From Methylocapsa aurea (GTDB taxonomy: Bacteria; Pseudomonadota; Alphaproteobacteria; Rhizobiales; Beijerinckiaceae), in NCBI RefSeq assembly GCF_000746085.1, contig NZ_JQKO01000012.1:62001-126000 (forward strand): a stretch of 64,000 nt of DNA, given 5' to 3'. The notes under the pieces were generated by a model, which worked only from the letters and a program-made list of their open reading frames with translations, was not told the origin of the DNA and did not search any database. A program made the translations under genes and the position numbers. Below, in pieces: positions 47,771 through 56,835 of this stretch (positions are counted from its first letter, which is position 1; each line of letters begins with the position of its first letter).

Positions 47771-49273
47771 TCACGTCCCGATGTCGAAGCGGATGCCCTG
47801 AGCAAGCGGCAGTTCGGTGCTGTAGTTGATCGTGTTGGTCGCGCGGCGCATATAGGCCTTCCAACTGTCCGAACCGGCCTCGCGGCCGCCCCCGCTCTCC
47901 TTCTCGCCGCCGAAGGCGCCGCCAATCTCCGCCCCCGAAGGACCGATGTTGACATTGGCGATGCCGCAGTCCGAACCGGACGCCGACAGGAAGCGTTCCG
48001 CTTCGCGAAGATCGGTCGTGAAGATGGATGAGGCCAGCCCTTGCGGCACGCCATTGTGGAGGCGGATTGCTTCGTCCCAGTCTCGATAGCCAAGGACGTA
48101 AAGAATTGGGGCGAAGGTCTCCCGATGCACAATGGGCGCCTGATCCGGCATTTCGACCAAGGCGGGGCGGACGTAATAGGCGTCGGGCCAGCGTTCGATC
48201 AAGATGCGCTCGCCGCCGTGAACGCGCCCTCCCGCGGCGGCGGCCTCTTTGAGCGCGCGTTGCATAGAGTCAAAGGCGGCCTTGTCGATCAATGGGCCGA
48301 TCAGATGACGCCGGTCTCGCGGATCGCCGATCGTCGCTTGCCCATAGGCAAGCTTCAGCCGCTCGATCAGGGCAGGGCGCAGACTGTCATGGACGATAAG
48401 CCGGCGCAGGCTGGTGCAGCGCTGGCCGGCGGTTCCGACCGCCGCGAATACGATGGCGCGGGTTGCAAGCGAAAGATCGGCCGAAGGCGCGACGATCATC
48501 GCATTATTGCCGCCAAGTTCGAGGATGCAGCGGGCGAAACGCTTGGCGAGTTGCGGCGCGATCTCGCGGCCCATTCGCGTCGAACCCGTGGCCGAGACAA
48601 GCGGGACGCGCGGATCGCCGACAAGAGCCTCGCCGGTCCGCTGGCCGCCGGTGACGAGCTGGCTCAGATTTGGCGGAACAAAATCAAGCGCATCGGCCGC
48701 CTTGTCGAACAAGGCTTGCGCGGCGAGGGCGCAAAGCGGCGTTTTCTCGGAGGGTTTCCAGACGCAGGCGTCGCCGCAAACAAGGGCGATCACGGCGTTC
48801 CAGGCCCATACGGCGACGGGAAAGTTGAAAGCCGTGATGATGCCGACGACGCCCAACGGGTGCCAGGTCTCGCGCATGGCGTGGCCAGGACGTTCGGCGG
48901 CTATGGTCAGGCCATAGAGCTGGCGCGACAATCCAACTGCATAGTCGCAGATGTCGATCATTTCTTGAACTTCGCCGAGCCCTTCTTCGATGATCTTGCC
49001 GGTTTCGCAGGTTACGAGAAGCCCCAGATCCTCCTTATGGGCGCGCAGAACGTCGCCGAAACCGCGGATGAGCTGGCCGCGCCTAGGCCCGGGGACGGAG
49101 CGCCACCGCAGAAACGCCTCATGCGCGCGCCCGATCGCGGCGCTGACGTCTGGCGGGGAATATTCGCCCGCGCGGCCAAGTTCCGATCCATCGATGGGGC
49201 AACGGCTCGCGAGCGCGCCCACAGAGGACGGCTGAACGCCGAGGCGAGAAAGCAATGCGGCGAGATTTGGCAT
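47771..49273 (-). CDS. amaB: Aldehyde dehydrogenase, aminoadipate-semialdehyde type (ALDH7/AmaB)
   Basis: NAD-dependent aldehyde dehydrogenase of 500 residues resembling ALDH7A1/AmaB, which oxidises 2-aminoadipate 6-semialdehyde in lysine catabolism. Catalytic C286 lies in GTAGQRCTSLRR, the glutamate in LELGGNNAMIV, and the N-terminal ETWHPLGVVGIITAFNFPVAVWAWN is characteristic of this subgroup. The ATG has AGGG seven bases upstream. The lysine/ornithine-type decarboxylase at 32616 is too distant to imply one pathway. The symbol is tentative. Confidence 0.82.
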   Translation of the reverse strand: MPNLAALLSRLGVQPSSVGALASRCPIDGSELGRAGEYSPPDVSAAIGRAHEAFLRWRSVPGPRRGQLIRGFGDVLRAHKEDLGLLVTCETGKIIEEGLGEVQEMIDICDYAVGLSRQLYGLTIAAERPGHAMRETWHPLGVVGIITAFNFPVAVWAWNAVIALVCGDACVWKPSEKTPLCALAAQALFDKAADALDFVPPNLSQLVTGGQRTGEALVGDPRVPLVSATGSTRMGREIAPQLAKRFARCILELGGNNAMIVAPSADLSLATRAIVFAAVGTAGQRCTSLRRLIVHDSLRPALIERLKLAYGQATIGDPRDRRHLIGPLIDKAAFDSMQRALKEAAAAGGRVHGGERILIERWPDAYYVRPALVEMPDQAPIVHRETFAPILYVLGYRDWDEAIRLHNGVPQGLASSIFTTDLREAERFLSASGSDCGIANVNIGPSGAEIGGAFGGEKESGGGREAGSDSWKAYMRRATNTINYSTELPLAQGIRFDIGT

Positions 49274-49414
49274 GAAACCGCCCTTTGAAGATATTCTGAG
49301 TCATATGGTGAGACTTTCCGGCCTGTGTGGCGTTATCTTGGGAGTTCGATCGGCGCGGAGGAGCGATCCAAGGCGACGCGCCAGATTCGTACCGTAGCCT
49401 TTAGGGGTGAAGGC

Positions 49415-50239
49415 ATGGCTATAGCGGTGGCGCTGGCGTTGGTCCTCATCGTGATCGGCTCGGTGGCGTTTCACCTGCTGAGCCCGTGGTGGTTGACGCC
49501 GATCGCCTCCAACTGGCGCTACATCGACGACACGATTGTCCTCACCTTTTGGATTACCGGCGCCGGCTTTATCATCGTCATCTTGTTCATGGCCTTTTGC
49601 CTCTTCCGCTTCCGTCACAAGGAGGGAAGACAGGCGGCCTATGAGCCGGAAAACAGAGGCGTGGAGATCTGGCTCGCCATGGTGACGGCGATGGGCGTCG
49701 TGGCCCTGTTGGCGCCGGGGCTGCTTGTATGGAGCCAATTCATCACGGTCCCGAAAGACGCGGCCGAGGTGGAGGTTGTTGGTCAGCAATGGCAGTGGAG
49801 CTTCCGTCTTCCGGGGCGTGACGGCAAGTTGGGCGTCTCCGATACAAAATTCGTCGACTCCGACAATCCGCTAGGTTTGAACCCGGATGATCCCAACGGT
49901 CGGGACGATGTCGTGATCGTTGGCGCCGACCTGCATTTGCCGCTTGGCAAACCCGTCAAGGTCCTGCTTCGCTCGATCGACGTCGTGCATGATTTCTACG
50001 TGCCGGAGTTTCGCGCGAAGATGGATTCGGTGCCTGGCCTCGTCAGTTACTTCTGGTTCATTCCCACCCGCGCCGGAACGTTCGAGAGTCTCTGCGCGGC
50101 GTTTTGCGGCGTCGGCCATCCGCAGATGCGCGCCAATGTCGTGGTTGAATCAGAGGATGGATTTCAAGAGTGGCTGCGCAAGCAGCACACCTTCGCGCAG
50201 TCGTCGCCGCAAACAACGAAAGCAGCGGCGAGGCGTTAG
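49415..50239 (+). CDS. coxM: Cytochrome c oxidase subunit II (CoxM-like)
   Basis: Copper-A subunit of a haem-copper oxidase. Two membrane helices (MAIAVALALVLIVIGSVAF and a second near 50-75) precede a periplasmic cupredoxin domain with the CuA ligands C227, C231, H235 and M238 in CAAFCGVGHPQM; WQWSFRLPG is the conserved aromatic patch. No C-terminal haem c motif is present. The ATG at 49415 follows AAGG; the frame upstream lacks similarity. Length 274. The TAG stop begins a TAGAGCATG sequence like the repeat ends. First gene of a coxMNOP-type operon. Confidence 0.88.
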   Translation: MAIAVALALVLIVIGSVAFHLLSPWWLTPIASNWRYIDDTIVLTFWITGAGFIIVILFMAFCLFRFRHKEGRQAAYEPENRGVEIWLAMVTAMGVVALLAPGLLVWSQFITVPKDAAEVEVVGQQWQWSFRLPGRDGKLGVSDTKFVDSDNPLGLNPDDPNGRDDVVIVGADLHLPLGKPVKVLLRSIDVVHDFYVPEFRAKMDSVPGLVSYFWFIPTRAGTFESLCAAFCGVGHPQMRANVVVESEDGFQEWLRKQHTFAQSSPQTTKAAARR

Positions 50240-50323
50240 AGCATGCCCGTCCGCGGCGGGGATGGGATGGAAAGGTGAGCCTCAACAGGAGGCTCATCCG
50301 AACCGAGAGAGGGGAGCAGTCCG

Positions 50324-52090
50324 ATGGTCGACCTTGGCTCAGTCGAAGCGATCCCGCCCGCCGAAACCGCCGACGTCGAGCTGTACCATCCCAAAAGCTG
50401 GCTAACGAAATACGTCTTCTGCCAGGACGCCAAGGTCATCGCCATCCAATATTCGGTCACGGCCCTCGCGATCGGATTTGTGGCACTTGTGTTGTCGTGG
50501 TTGATGCGGCTGCAACTGGCGTTTCCAGGCAGCTTCGCCTTCATCACGCCCAGCAGCTACTACCAGTTCATCACCATGCATGGCATGATCATGGTGATCT
50601 ACCTGCTCACCGCGCTGTTCCTCGGGGGCTTTGGCAACTACCTTATCCCGCTGATGTTAGGCGCTCGGGATATGGTTTTTCCTTATGTGAACATGCTGAG
50701 CTACTGGATCTATTTGCTCGCGGTGCTGGTGTTGATAGCGACCTTTTTCACGCCAGGCGGGCCGACCGGCGCCGGCTGGACCCTATACCCGCCCCAGGCC
50801 ATCCTCGAAGGGACGCCGGGGCAGGATTGGGGCATTATTCTGATGCTCATTTCCTTGATCTTGTTCATCATCGGCTTCACCATGGGCGGCCTGAATTATG
50901 TGGTGACGGTGTTGCAGGGGCGCACGAGGGGCATGACCTTGATGCGCATGCCATTGACGATATGGGGAATTTTTACCGCCGCCATAATGGCGCTTTTGGC
51001 CTTTCCGGCCCTGTTGGTCGGCGCCATCATGATGCTGTTCGATAGGCTCCTTGGAACCAGCTTCTTCATGCCGGCCATCGTTCAGGCGGGGGAGCATTTG
51101 AAATATGGCGGCGGCAGTCCGATATTGTTCCAGCACCTGTTCTGGTTCTTCGGCCATCCAGAGGTCTATATCGTCGCCCTGCCGGCTTTCGGAATCGTCT
51201 CCGATCTGATCAGCACGCATGCGAGAAAAAACATCTTCGGCTATCGCATGATGGTTTGGGCTATCCTGGCGATCGCGATCCTCAGCTTCGTGGTGTGGGG
51301 ACACCACATGTATATCAGCGGCATGAACCCGCCGTTCGGATTCTTCTTCGCCACATCGACGCTGATCATCGCCGTCCCGACCGCGATCAAGGTCTATAAT
51401 TGGGTGTTGACGCTGTGGCGCGGCGATATCCACTTCACCGTCCCGATGCTGTTCGCGCTTGGCTTCATCGTCACATTCGTGAATGGAGGAATCACTGGCC
51501 TCTTTCTCGGCAATGTGATCGTCGACGTACCGCTTTCGGCCACTATGTTCGTCGTCGCCCACTTCCATATGGTGATGGGGGTGGCGCCCATTCTCGTCGT
51601 CTTCGGGGCGATCTATCATTGGTATCCGAAGATCACTGGGCGGATGATGAACGAGACTCTCGGAAGAATCCATTTCTGGATCACCTTTCTCGGGGCCTAC
51701 GCGATCTTCTTCCCGATGCACTATCTGGGTTTCATGGGCGCGCCGCGCCGCTATTATGAGATGGGCGAGACGGCCTTCATGCCGGCCTCGGCGATGACGC
51801 TCAACATCTTCATCACCATAGCCGCGCTGATTGTCGGCGCCGTCCAGCTGGCGTTCGCATTCAATCTGATCTGGAGTCTTTTCAAGGGCAGGGAGGCCGG
51901 CGGCAATCCGTGGCGCGCCACGACGCTGGAGTGGCAAACGCCGCAAACCCCGCCGGGCCACGGCAACTGGGGCAAGGAATTGCCCGTGGTCTATCGTTGG
52001 GCTTACGACTACAGCGCGCCGGGCGCCGATGGGGGCTTCCTGCCGCAAAACCAGCCTCCCGCCGCGCCAGCCAGCCGGGCGGCCGCGTGA
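50324..52090 (+). CDS. coxN: Cytochrome c oxidase subunit I (CoxN-like)
   Basis: Catalytic haem-copper subunit of 588 residues with about twelve helices. FFGHPEVYIVALPAFG carries the CuB histidine H278 cross-linked to Y282; VWGHHMY holds two more CuB ligands and VVAHFHMVMG the haem histidines. The D-channel aspartate (GNYLIPLMLGARDMVFPYVN) and K-channel lysine (AVPTAIKVYNW) indicate an A-type oxidase. Its stop overlaps the next start as TGATG. Confidence 0.94.
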   Translation: MVDLGSVEAIPPAETADVELYHPKSWLTKYVFCQDAKVIAIQYSVTALAIGFVALVLSWLMRLQLAFPGSFAFITPSSYYQFITMHGMIMVIYLLTALFLGGFGNYLIPLMLGARDMVFPYVNMLSYWIYLLAVLVLIATFFTPGGPTGAGWTLYPPQAILEGTPGQDWGIILMLISLILFIIGFTMGGLNYVVTVLQGRTRGMTLMRMPLTIWGIFTAAIMALLAFPALLVGAIMMLFDRLLGTSFFMPAIVQAGEHLKYGGGSPILFQHLFWFFGHPEVYIVALPAFGIVSDLISTHARKNIFGYRMMVWAILAIAILSFVVWGHHMYISGMNPPFGFFFATSTLIIAVPTAIKVYNWVLTLWRGDIHFTVPMLFALGFIVTFVNGGITGLFLGNVIVDVPLSATMFVVAHFHMVMGVAPILVVFGAIYHWYPKITGRMMNETLGRIHFWITFLGAYAIFFPMHYLGFMGAPRRYYEMGETAFMPASAMTLNIFITIAALIVGAVQLAFAFNLIWSLFKGREAGGNPWRATTLEWQTPQTPPGHGNWGKELPVVYRWAYDYSAPGADGGFLPQNQPPAAPASRAAA

Positions 52091-52812
52091 TGAGCATCAT
52101 GTTCGTCTTCCTCGGCGTCATAGGAACCATCGCGGCGTGGTGGTTGTCGCGGCAAAGGCTGGCGTCGAAGCCCTGGCTGGAGGTCGGCGCGATCGATGAC
52201 GCAGGCGCATCGAGCCTACCCGCCGCGAAGATCGGCTTAGGCGTCTTTCTCGCTGTCGTCGGCGCTTTATTCGCGCTGTTTTTCAGCGCTTATGTAATGC
52301 GAATGCACATGGTGGAGACGAACCTCGCCGATTGGAAGGCGCCGCCTTTGCCAGGCCTGTTGTGGCTCAACACCGGTGTGCTGATCTTGAGCAGCGGCGC
52401 GCTGCAATGGGCGCGCGGCGCCGCCCGCCATAGGGAGATGGAGGCGCTTAAAGCGGGGCTGATCGCGGGAGGCGTTCTGTCTCTCGCCTTCCTCGCCGGC
52501 CAGCTGCTGGCGTGGCGGAACCTCGTCGATGCGGGCTACTTCCTGGCCTCGAACCCGGCCAACGCCTTCTTTTATCTGATCACCGGCGTGCATGGGCTGC
52601 ATGTGCTGGGTGGTCTGGCGGCCTTAGGCGCAACCCTCGCCAAGGCGTGGGATGGCGTCGCCTTTGACCAGATGCGCTTGAGCGTCGAGCTATGCGCCAT
52701 CTATTGGCACTTCCTCCTCTTGGTCTGGCTGGTTTTTTTCGGTCTGCTGTTGCTGACCGATCCAATTCGATCGGAGAGTGGCCTTATCGCCGCGATTTGC
52801 CGCGTTTTCTGA
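52090..52812 (+). CDS. coxO: Cytochrome c oxidase subunit III, first copy (CoxO-like)
   Basis: A 240-residue subunit III-type protein with about six to seven hydrophobic segments and the family pattern ANAFFYLITGVHGLHVLGG and LSVELCAIYWHFLLLVWLVFF. It is translationally coupled to subunit I (TGATG at 52088-52092). This is the more diverged of two subunit III genes, matching CoxO in the Bradyrhizobium coxMNOP arrangement. Confidence 0.85.
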   Translation: MSIMFVFLGVIGTIAAWWLSRQRLASKPWLEVGAIDDAGASSLPAAKIGLGVFLAVVGALFALFFSAYVMRMHMVETNLADWKAPPLPGLLWLNTGVLILSSGALQWARGAARHREMEALKAGLIAGGVLSLAFLAGQLLAWRNLVDAGYFLASNPANAFFYLITGVHGLHVLGGLAALGATLAKAWDGVAFDQMRLSVELCAIYWHFLLLVWLVFFGLLLLTDPIRSESGLIAAICRVF

Positions 52813-52869
52813 GGGCTGTTTCGCCGCATGACTTTTGGAAGATTTGCAGTTGGAGAGGACTAAGATCCC

Positions 52870-53592
52870 ATGACCAAAACCGCGTTGACCAACATGGGAG
52901 AATCCATCGCGCGGCCGACCGGCTGGGCGGGCTTTTCCGCTGACTGGACCTCGGACCAGCGGGCGTTCAAGAGCGCCTCTTGGGGCAAGGTCATGATTTG
53001 GATCTTTCTTCTCAGCGACACCTTCATCTTCAGTTGTTTTCTGATCTCCTACATGACGGTGCGCATGTCGACGACCGCGCCTTGGCCCAACCCCAGCGAA
53101 GTCTTCGCCTTGACGATCGGCGGTCAGGAAATCCCGCTCATCCTGATCGCCATCATGACCTTCATCTTGATCAGCAGCAGCGGGACCATGGCGATGGCGG
53201 TCAATTACGGCTACCGGCGCGATCGCGTCAAAACCACCGCTTTGATATTGGCGACGGCGGCGTTCGGAGCCTCATTCGTCGGAATGCAGGCTTTCGAATG
53301 GACCAAGCTGATCACCGAAGGGGTCCGCCCCTGGGGCAATCCCTGGGGCGCGCCTCAGTTCGGCTCCAGCTTTTTTCTGATCACCGGCTTCCATGGGACC
53401 CATGTGACGATCGGCGTCATTTTCCTGCTGATTATCGCGCGAAAGGTTTGGCGCGGAGATTTCGATCACGAAAGGCGCGGCTTTTTCACCAGCCGAAAGG
53501 GGAGCTACGAGAACGTCGAAACCATGGGCCTCTACTGGCATTTCGTCGATCTCGTGTGGGTCTTCATCTTCGCGCTTTTCTATCTTTGGTGA
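52870..53592 (+). CDS. coxP: Cytochrome c oxidase subunit III, second copy (CoxP-like)
   Basis: Second subunit III-type protein, also 240 residues. SSFFLITGFHGTHVTIGVIFLLI and ENVETMGLYWHFVDLVWVFIFALFYLW are classic subunit III signatures. The N terminus is hydrophilic (GESIARPTGWAGFSADWTSD) before the first helix. The gap from coxO is 57 bases. Having two subunit III genes in tandem follows the coxMNOP pattern. Confidence 0.87.
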   Translation: MTKTALTNMGESIARPTGWAGFSADWTSDQRAFKSASWGKVMIWIFLLSDTFIFSCFLISYMTVRMSTTAPWPNPSEVFALTIGGQEIPLILIAIMTFILISSSGTMAMAVNYGYRRDRVKTTALILATAAFGASFVGMQAFEWTKLITEGVRPWGNPWGAPQFGSSFFLITGFHGTHVTIGVIFLLIIARKVWRGDFDHERRGFFTSRKGSYENVETMGLYWHFVDLVWVFIFALFYLW

Positions 53593-53602
53593 GGAGAACA
53601 TC

Positions 53603-53938
53603 ATGGCGCAGGAAACGACGCATGCCGAAGCGCATCAACCTCCGATCAAGCTCTTTCTGATCGTATGGGGATGGCTGTTCGTGCTGAGCACATGCTCCTA
53701 TCTCGTCGACTATTTTGGCTTCGAAGGCTATCCAAGATGGTCCTTGATTCTGCTGTTCATGTTTGCGAAGGCAGGCCTGATCGTCGCGGTCTTCATGCAT
53801 ATGGCTTGGGAGCGCTTGGCGCTGGTCTACGCGATCCTGGTCCCGCCGGGCGCGGTGCTGGTATTTGTGGCGATCATGATATTCGAATCGGATTACACGC
53901 ACGCCGCCCGGCTGATGTTTTTTGGCGCGGGATCTTAA
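53603..53938 (+). CDS. Cytochrome c oxidase subunit IV (prokaryotic type)
   Basis: Small 111-residue membrane protein with three hydrophobic segments of the COX4_pro pattern (LFLIVWGWLFVLSTCSYLVDYF; LILLFMFAKAGLIVAVFMHMAWE). It follows coxP by 10 bases, closing the oxidase operon. Confidence 0.85.
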   Translation: MAQETTHAEAHQPPIKLFLIVWGWLFVLSTCSYLVDYFGFEGYPRWSLILLFMFAKAGLIVAVFMHMAWERLALVYAILVPPGAVLVFVAIMIFESDYTHAARLMFFGAGS

Positions 53939-53974
53939 CCGCGAGCGGCGCTAAATCGCGAATTCGGAGCCGCG

Positions 53975-54505
53975 CTATTTTTGCGCCGGCGCGAATTTTT
54001 GATCGCTGAAAGGAGAGGATGTTGGGGTCTGAATCGCGATAAAGCCGATTCCCGCCGCCTGGTGGCAGCTATTGCAAGCTGTTGTGAGATCGGTGAAGCC
54101 TCGTTTGACCTTGCCTAGATCGTTTGCCTTGACGGCCTCTTGCAGGGCGAGGAGCGGCTTCACCACCGACCCAATATATTCCACCGGCAGATTGCGGTAG
54201 AGCACGGCCGCCTTGTCGAAACTGTCCTTGAGCTGGCTTAGTTCATAATTCAGCAGCTCCCAATTCTTCGACCTGATAGCGTGCCAAAGTTTGATATGCC
54301 GCCATTGAACGTTCGCCATAATATCGCCGAGGCTGGTTAAATAGGTCTCGCTCGACAGTCCCGCGCCGGAAGGGGGCGGCGCGGCGAAGAGCACATCGTC
54401 GCCCAGGGCGGGCGGAGCCGAAACAATTGGCGAGACGCCGGCGAATAAGATGCCGCCGAACAAGGCCGCGCGCAATAAGACCGCTCGCGATGTAGGTTGC
54501 GTCAT
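53975..54505 (-). CDS. Small exported haem c-binding protein
   Basis: A 176-residue protein starting with a signal peptide (MTQPTSRAVLLRAALFGGILFAGVSPIVSA). It is largely helical and has one c-type haem motif, CNSCH, near the C terminus. The overall plan, a four-helix-type body with CxxCH late in the chain, recalls the cytochrome c' / c556 class. The ATG at 54505 has GAGGAC upstream. It converges on the oxidase operon, so an electron-donor or redox-sensing role there is possible but unproven. Confidence 0.65.
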   Translation of the reverse strand: MTQPTSRAVLLRAALFGGILFAGVSPIVSAPPALGDDVLFAAPPPSGAGLSSETYLTSLGDIMANVQWRHIKLWHAIRSKNWELLNYELSQLKDSFDKAAVLYRNLPVEYIGSVVKPLLALQEAVKANDLGKVKRGFTDLTTACNSCHQAAGIGFIAIQTPTSSPFSDQKFAPAQK

Positions 54506-54520
54506 TATGTCCTCTCCAGA

Positions 54521-54564
54521 GCATGATCCCAAAAGGGTGTAGACCTTTTTGGATTAGATCATGC
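54521..54564. repeat. GCATGATC palindrome
   Basis: GCATGATC at 54521 and GATCATGC at 54557-54564 form the outer arms, with CAAAAGG/CCTTTTTGG inside. It is related to the dispersed family B (GAGCATGATC motif also at 56019). It lies just upstream of the haem c protein gene and downstream of phaZ. Confidence 0.65.
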
Positions 54565-54625
54565 CTCGAAACAACAAGATAGAGAGCTGTCAAGAACATC
54601 CGCTCGCCGGCGCCGCTCTAAGCCT

Positions 54626-55843
54626 TCAGCTCGTCATCTGAATCATGTCGCGTAGTTTTGGGTAGATTTCAGTGTTCCAGCGCCGGCCATTGAAGACGCC
54701 GTAATGGCCGACTCCTGTCTGCACATGGTGCGCCTTCATATATTGCCTCAGCCCCGAGCAAAGCTCCTGGGCGGCGAGGGTTTGGCCAAGGCCGCAAATG
54801 TCGTCGCGCTCGCCCTCGACAGTCAGCAGCGCGGTGCGTTTAATGGCGCGCGGGTCGACCCTGCGGCCATGCACTTCGAGTTTGCCGAGCGGCAAGACAT
54901 GGTCTTGAAAAACCATCTTCACCGTTTCGAGATAGAACTCCGCCGGCAAGTCCATGACCGCGAAATATTCCTCGTAGAATGTCTGCAGGACTTGAAGCTT
55001 GGTCAGGTCGCCGTCGGCGCGGGCCTCCGCCATATCCTTGAAGGAGCGAAGATGGCGCTCCAGATTCATTGAGATGAAGGCCGCGAGTTGCATGAATCCT
55101 GGATAGACGCGGCGACCCGCGCCCTTGAAGCGCCGGGGCACTTTGGCGGTCAGATTCTGCTCGAACCAGGAAATCGGCCGTTTGGCGGCCAATTCATTGA
55201 CCTTCGTCGGGTTGACGCGCGTATCGACCGGCCCGGCCATCAAGGTCATGCTGCGGGGCTGGGCTTCGTCGCGGTCTTCCGCCATCAGTGCGGCTGCGGC
55301 GAGAACCGGGACGCAGGGCTGGCAGACCGCGACGACATGCGCGCCAGGGCCCATGACCCGCAGGAATTCGATCACGTGATCGACAAAGGAATTGAAATCG
55401 AAGCGGCCCTCGGCGAGAGGCGCATCGCGAATGTTGCCCCAGTCGGTGATATAGACATCATGGTCCGCGAGCATTGTCTTGACCGTCGCCCGCAATAAGG
55501 TCGCGAAGTGGCCTGACAAGGGCGCAACCACCAGGACCCGTGGCTGCGCGGTCTCGAGGTCCTTCTTGAAATGGAGCAGCGTGGCGAAGGGCGTCGAATG
55601 GACTGGTTCTTCGCGCACCGGGACCAGACGATCGCCAACGCGGGCTGAATCGATCGCAAAGGGCAGCCGCGCATGGGTCACCGTTAGATTGGCGAAGGTG
55701 TCCAAGGCGCCGGCGAGATTGCGGATCGGCCAACCTGGCGCAAGCAGGGGCCAGGGCAAGCGCAGAGCGGTTCCGGCAGCCGCGGCGAGCGGGCGCACAA
55801 GATCGAGGAAGTCCGCTTGCGCTCCATAAGCTTGATAAATCAT
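54626..55843 (-). CDS. phaZ: Intracellular poly(3-hydroxybutyrate) depolymerase
   Basis: Mobilises PHB granules. The 405-residue protein matches the PhaZa1 type: a cysteine-nucleophile motif VCQPCVP at 173-179, aspartate in EGERDDICGLGQT, and histidine in GVGHYGVFNGRRW near the C terminus. No signal peptide, as expected for a granule-bound cytoplasmic enzyme. No phaC or phasin gene lies in the window. Upstream (55844-56120) is mostly repeat sequence. Confidence 0.92.
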   Translation of the reverse strand: MIYQAYGAQADFLDLVRPLAAAAGTALRLPWPLLAPGWPIRNLAGALDTFANLTVTHARLPFAIDSARVGDRLVPVREEPVHSTPFATLLHFKKDLETAQPRVLVVAPLSGHFATLLRATVKTMLADHDVYITDWGNIRDAPLAEGRFDFNSFVDHVIEFLRVMGPGAHVVAVCQPCVPVLAAAALMAEDRDEAQPRSMTLMAGPVDTRVNPTKVNELAAKRPISWFEQNLTAKVPRRFKGAGRRVYPGFMQLAAFISMNLERHLRSFKDMAEARADGDLTKLQVLQTFYEEYFAVMDLPAEFYLETVKMVFQDHVLPLGKLEVHGRRVDPRAIKRTALLTVEGERDDICGLGQTLAAQELCSGLRQYMKAHHVQTGVGHYGVFNGRRWNTEIYPKLRDMIQMTS

Positions 55844-55956
55844 TTCGGCCGCACCAAAATCAGAGACGATTCAAGCACGATGTCTTGAATCGGAATCAAT
55901 CATACGCTCCGCCTCGTTGTTTCGTTTGTCGTCTCGACGCGTGATATTGCGTCAGT

Positions 55957-56071
55957 TGGAGCGATTCCCGATCAGGTGGAATTATCTGATCGGGAATCGC
56001 TCAGAGTCATAAAGGGTTGGAGCATGATCTGATCGAAAAAGTCGGTCAACTTTTTTAAGAACATGCTTTAG
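55957..56071. repeat. Composite family B repeat
   Basis: First module: GAGCGATTCCCGATCAGGTGG pairing imperfectly with ATCTGATCGGGAATCGCTC. Second module: GGAGCATGATCTGATCG, then AACATGCTTTA at the end. The same two-module order is seen, decayed, at 38708-38785. Confidence 0.75.
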
Positions 56072-56120
56072 GCTATGCAGGTTTGGTCCGGTTCACAAGT
56101 CGGCGGCGAAGGGGCATGCA

Positions 56121-56774
56121 GTGGACGACGCCACCCTCACGATCAGCAGCAAGAATTATTCCTCATGGTCGCTGCGCGGCTGGCTGCTGACCAAATTTTC
56201 GGGGCTCGCCTTCTCGGAGAGGATCATCTCGCCGGACGATCCCGCGATGCGCGCCGAACTCCTCCTGATGTCCTCGTCCTTTCTGGTGCCTTGTCTGAAC
56301 CATGATGGGATGAGCATTTGGGACACTCTGGCCATCGGCGAATATCTGAACGAGATCAAGCCCGAGGCGCGTTTGCTGCCGGAAGGCCGAGCCAGGCGCA
56401 CCTATTGCCGTTCGATCAGCGGCGAGATGCATTCGGGCTTTGGCCCCATGCGCTCGGCTTTGCCGATGAATCTGCGCGGCGATTTTCCCAACTTCAAGGT
56501 CTGGACGCGGGCGCAGGCCGATATCGATCGCATCGCCGCGATCTGGCGGGACTGTCTCGATCGCTATGGCGGGCCTTTCCTGTTGGGCGAGCGCTCGATG
56601 GCCGACGCGATGTATGCGCCCGTCGTGACGCGATTCCTCACCTATCACGTCGCGGTGGACCCGATCTGCGGAGCCTATTGCAAGGAAATCATGGCCATGC
56701 CCGAGATGGTCGAATGGAGCGAGGCGGCCAGGAGCGAACCCGACGACGTCGAGGAACTCGAAGTCGAATTTTGA
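56121..56774 (+). CDS. Glutathione S-transferase family protein
   Basis: A 217-residue GST-like protein. The N-terminal thioredoxin-fold domain begins LTISSKNYSSWSLRGWL, with S/Y candidates for glutathione activation and SFLVPCL as the cis-proline region. The helical domain ends with GPFLLGERSMADAMYAPVVTRF. The start is GTG at 56121 with AGGGG eight bases upstream; the nearby ATG is out of frame. Substrate unknown. Confidence 0.87.
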   Translation: MDDATLTISSKNYSSWSLRGWLLTKFSGLAFSERIISPDDPAMRAELLLMSSSFLVPCLNHDGMSIWDTLAIGEYLNEIKPEARLLPEGRARRTYCRSISGEMHSGFGPMRSALPMNLRGDFPNFKVWTRAQADIDRIAAIWRDCLDRYGGPFLLGERSMADAMYAPVVTRFLTYHVAVDPICGAYCKEIMAMPEMVEWSEAARSEPDDVEELEVEF

Positions 56775-56835
56775 GCGCCGTGATCGCCTTCGGCGTCTCG
56801 GCTCGCGAGGGCAAGGGCGATCGCAAGCGCGGCCC

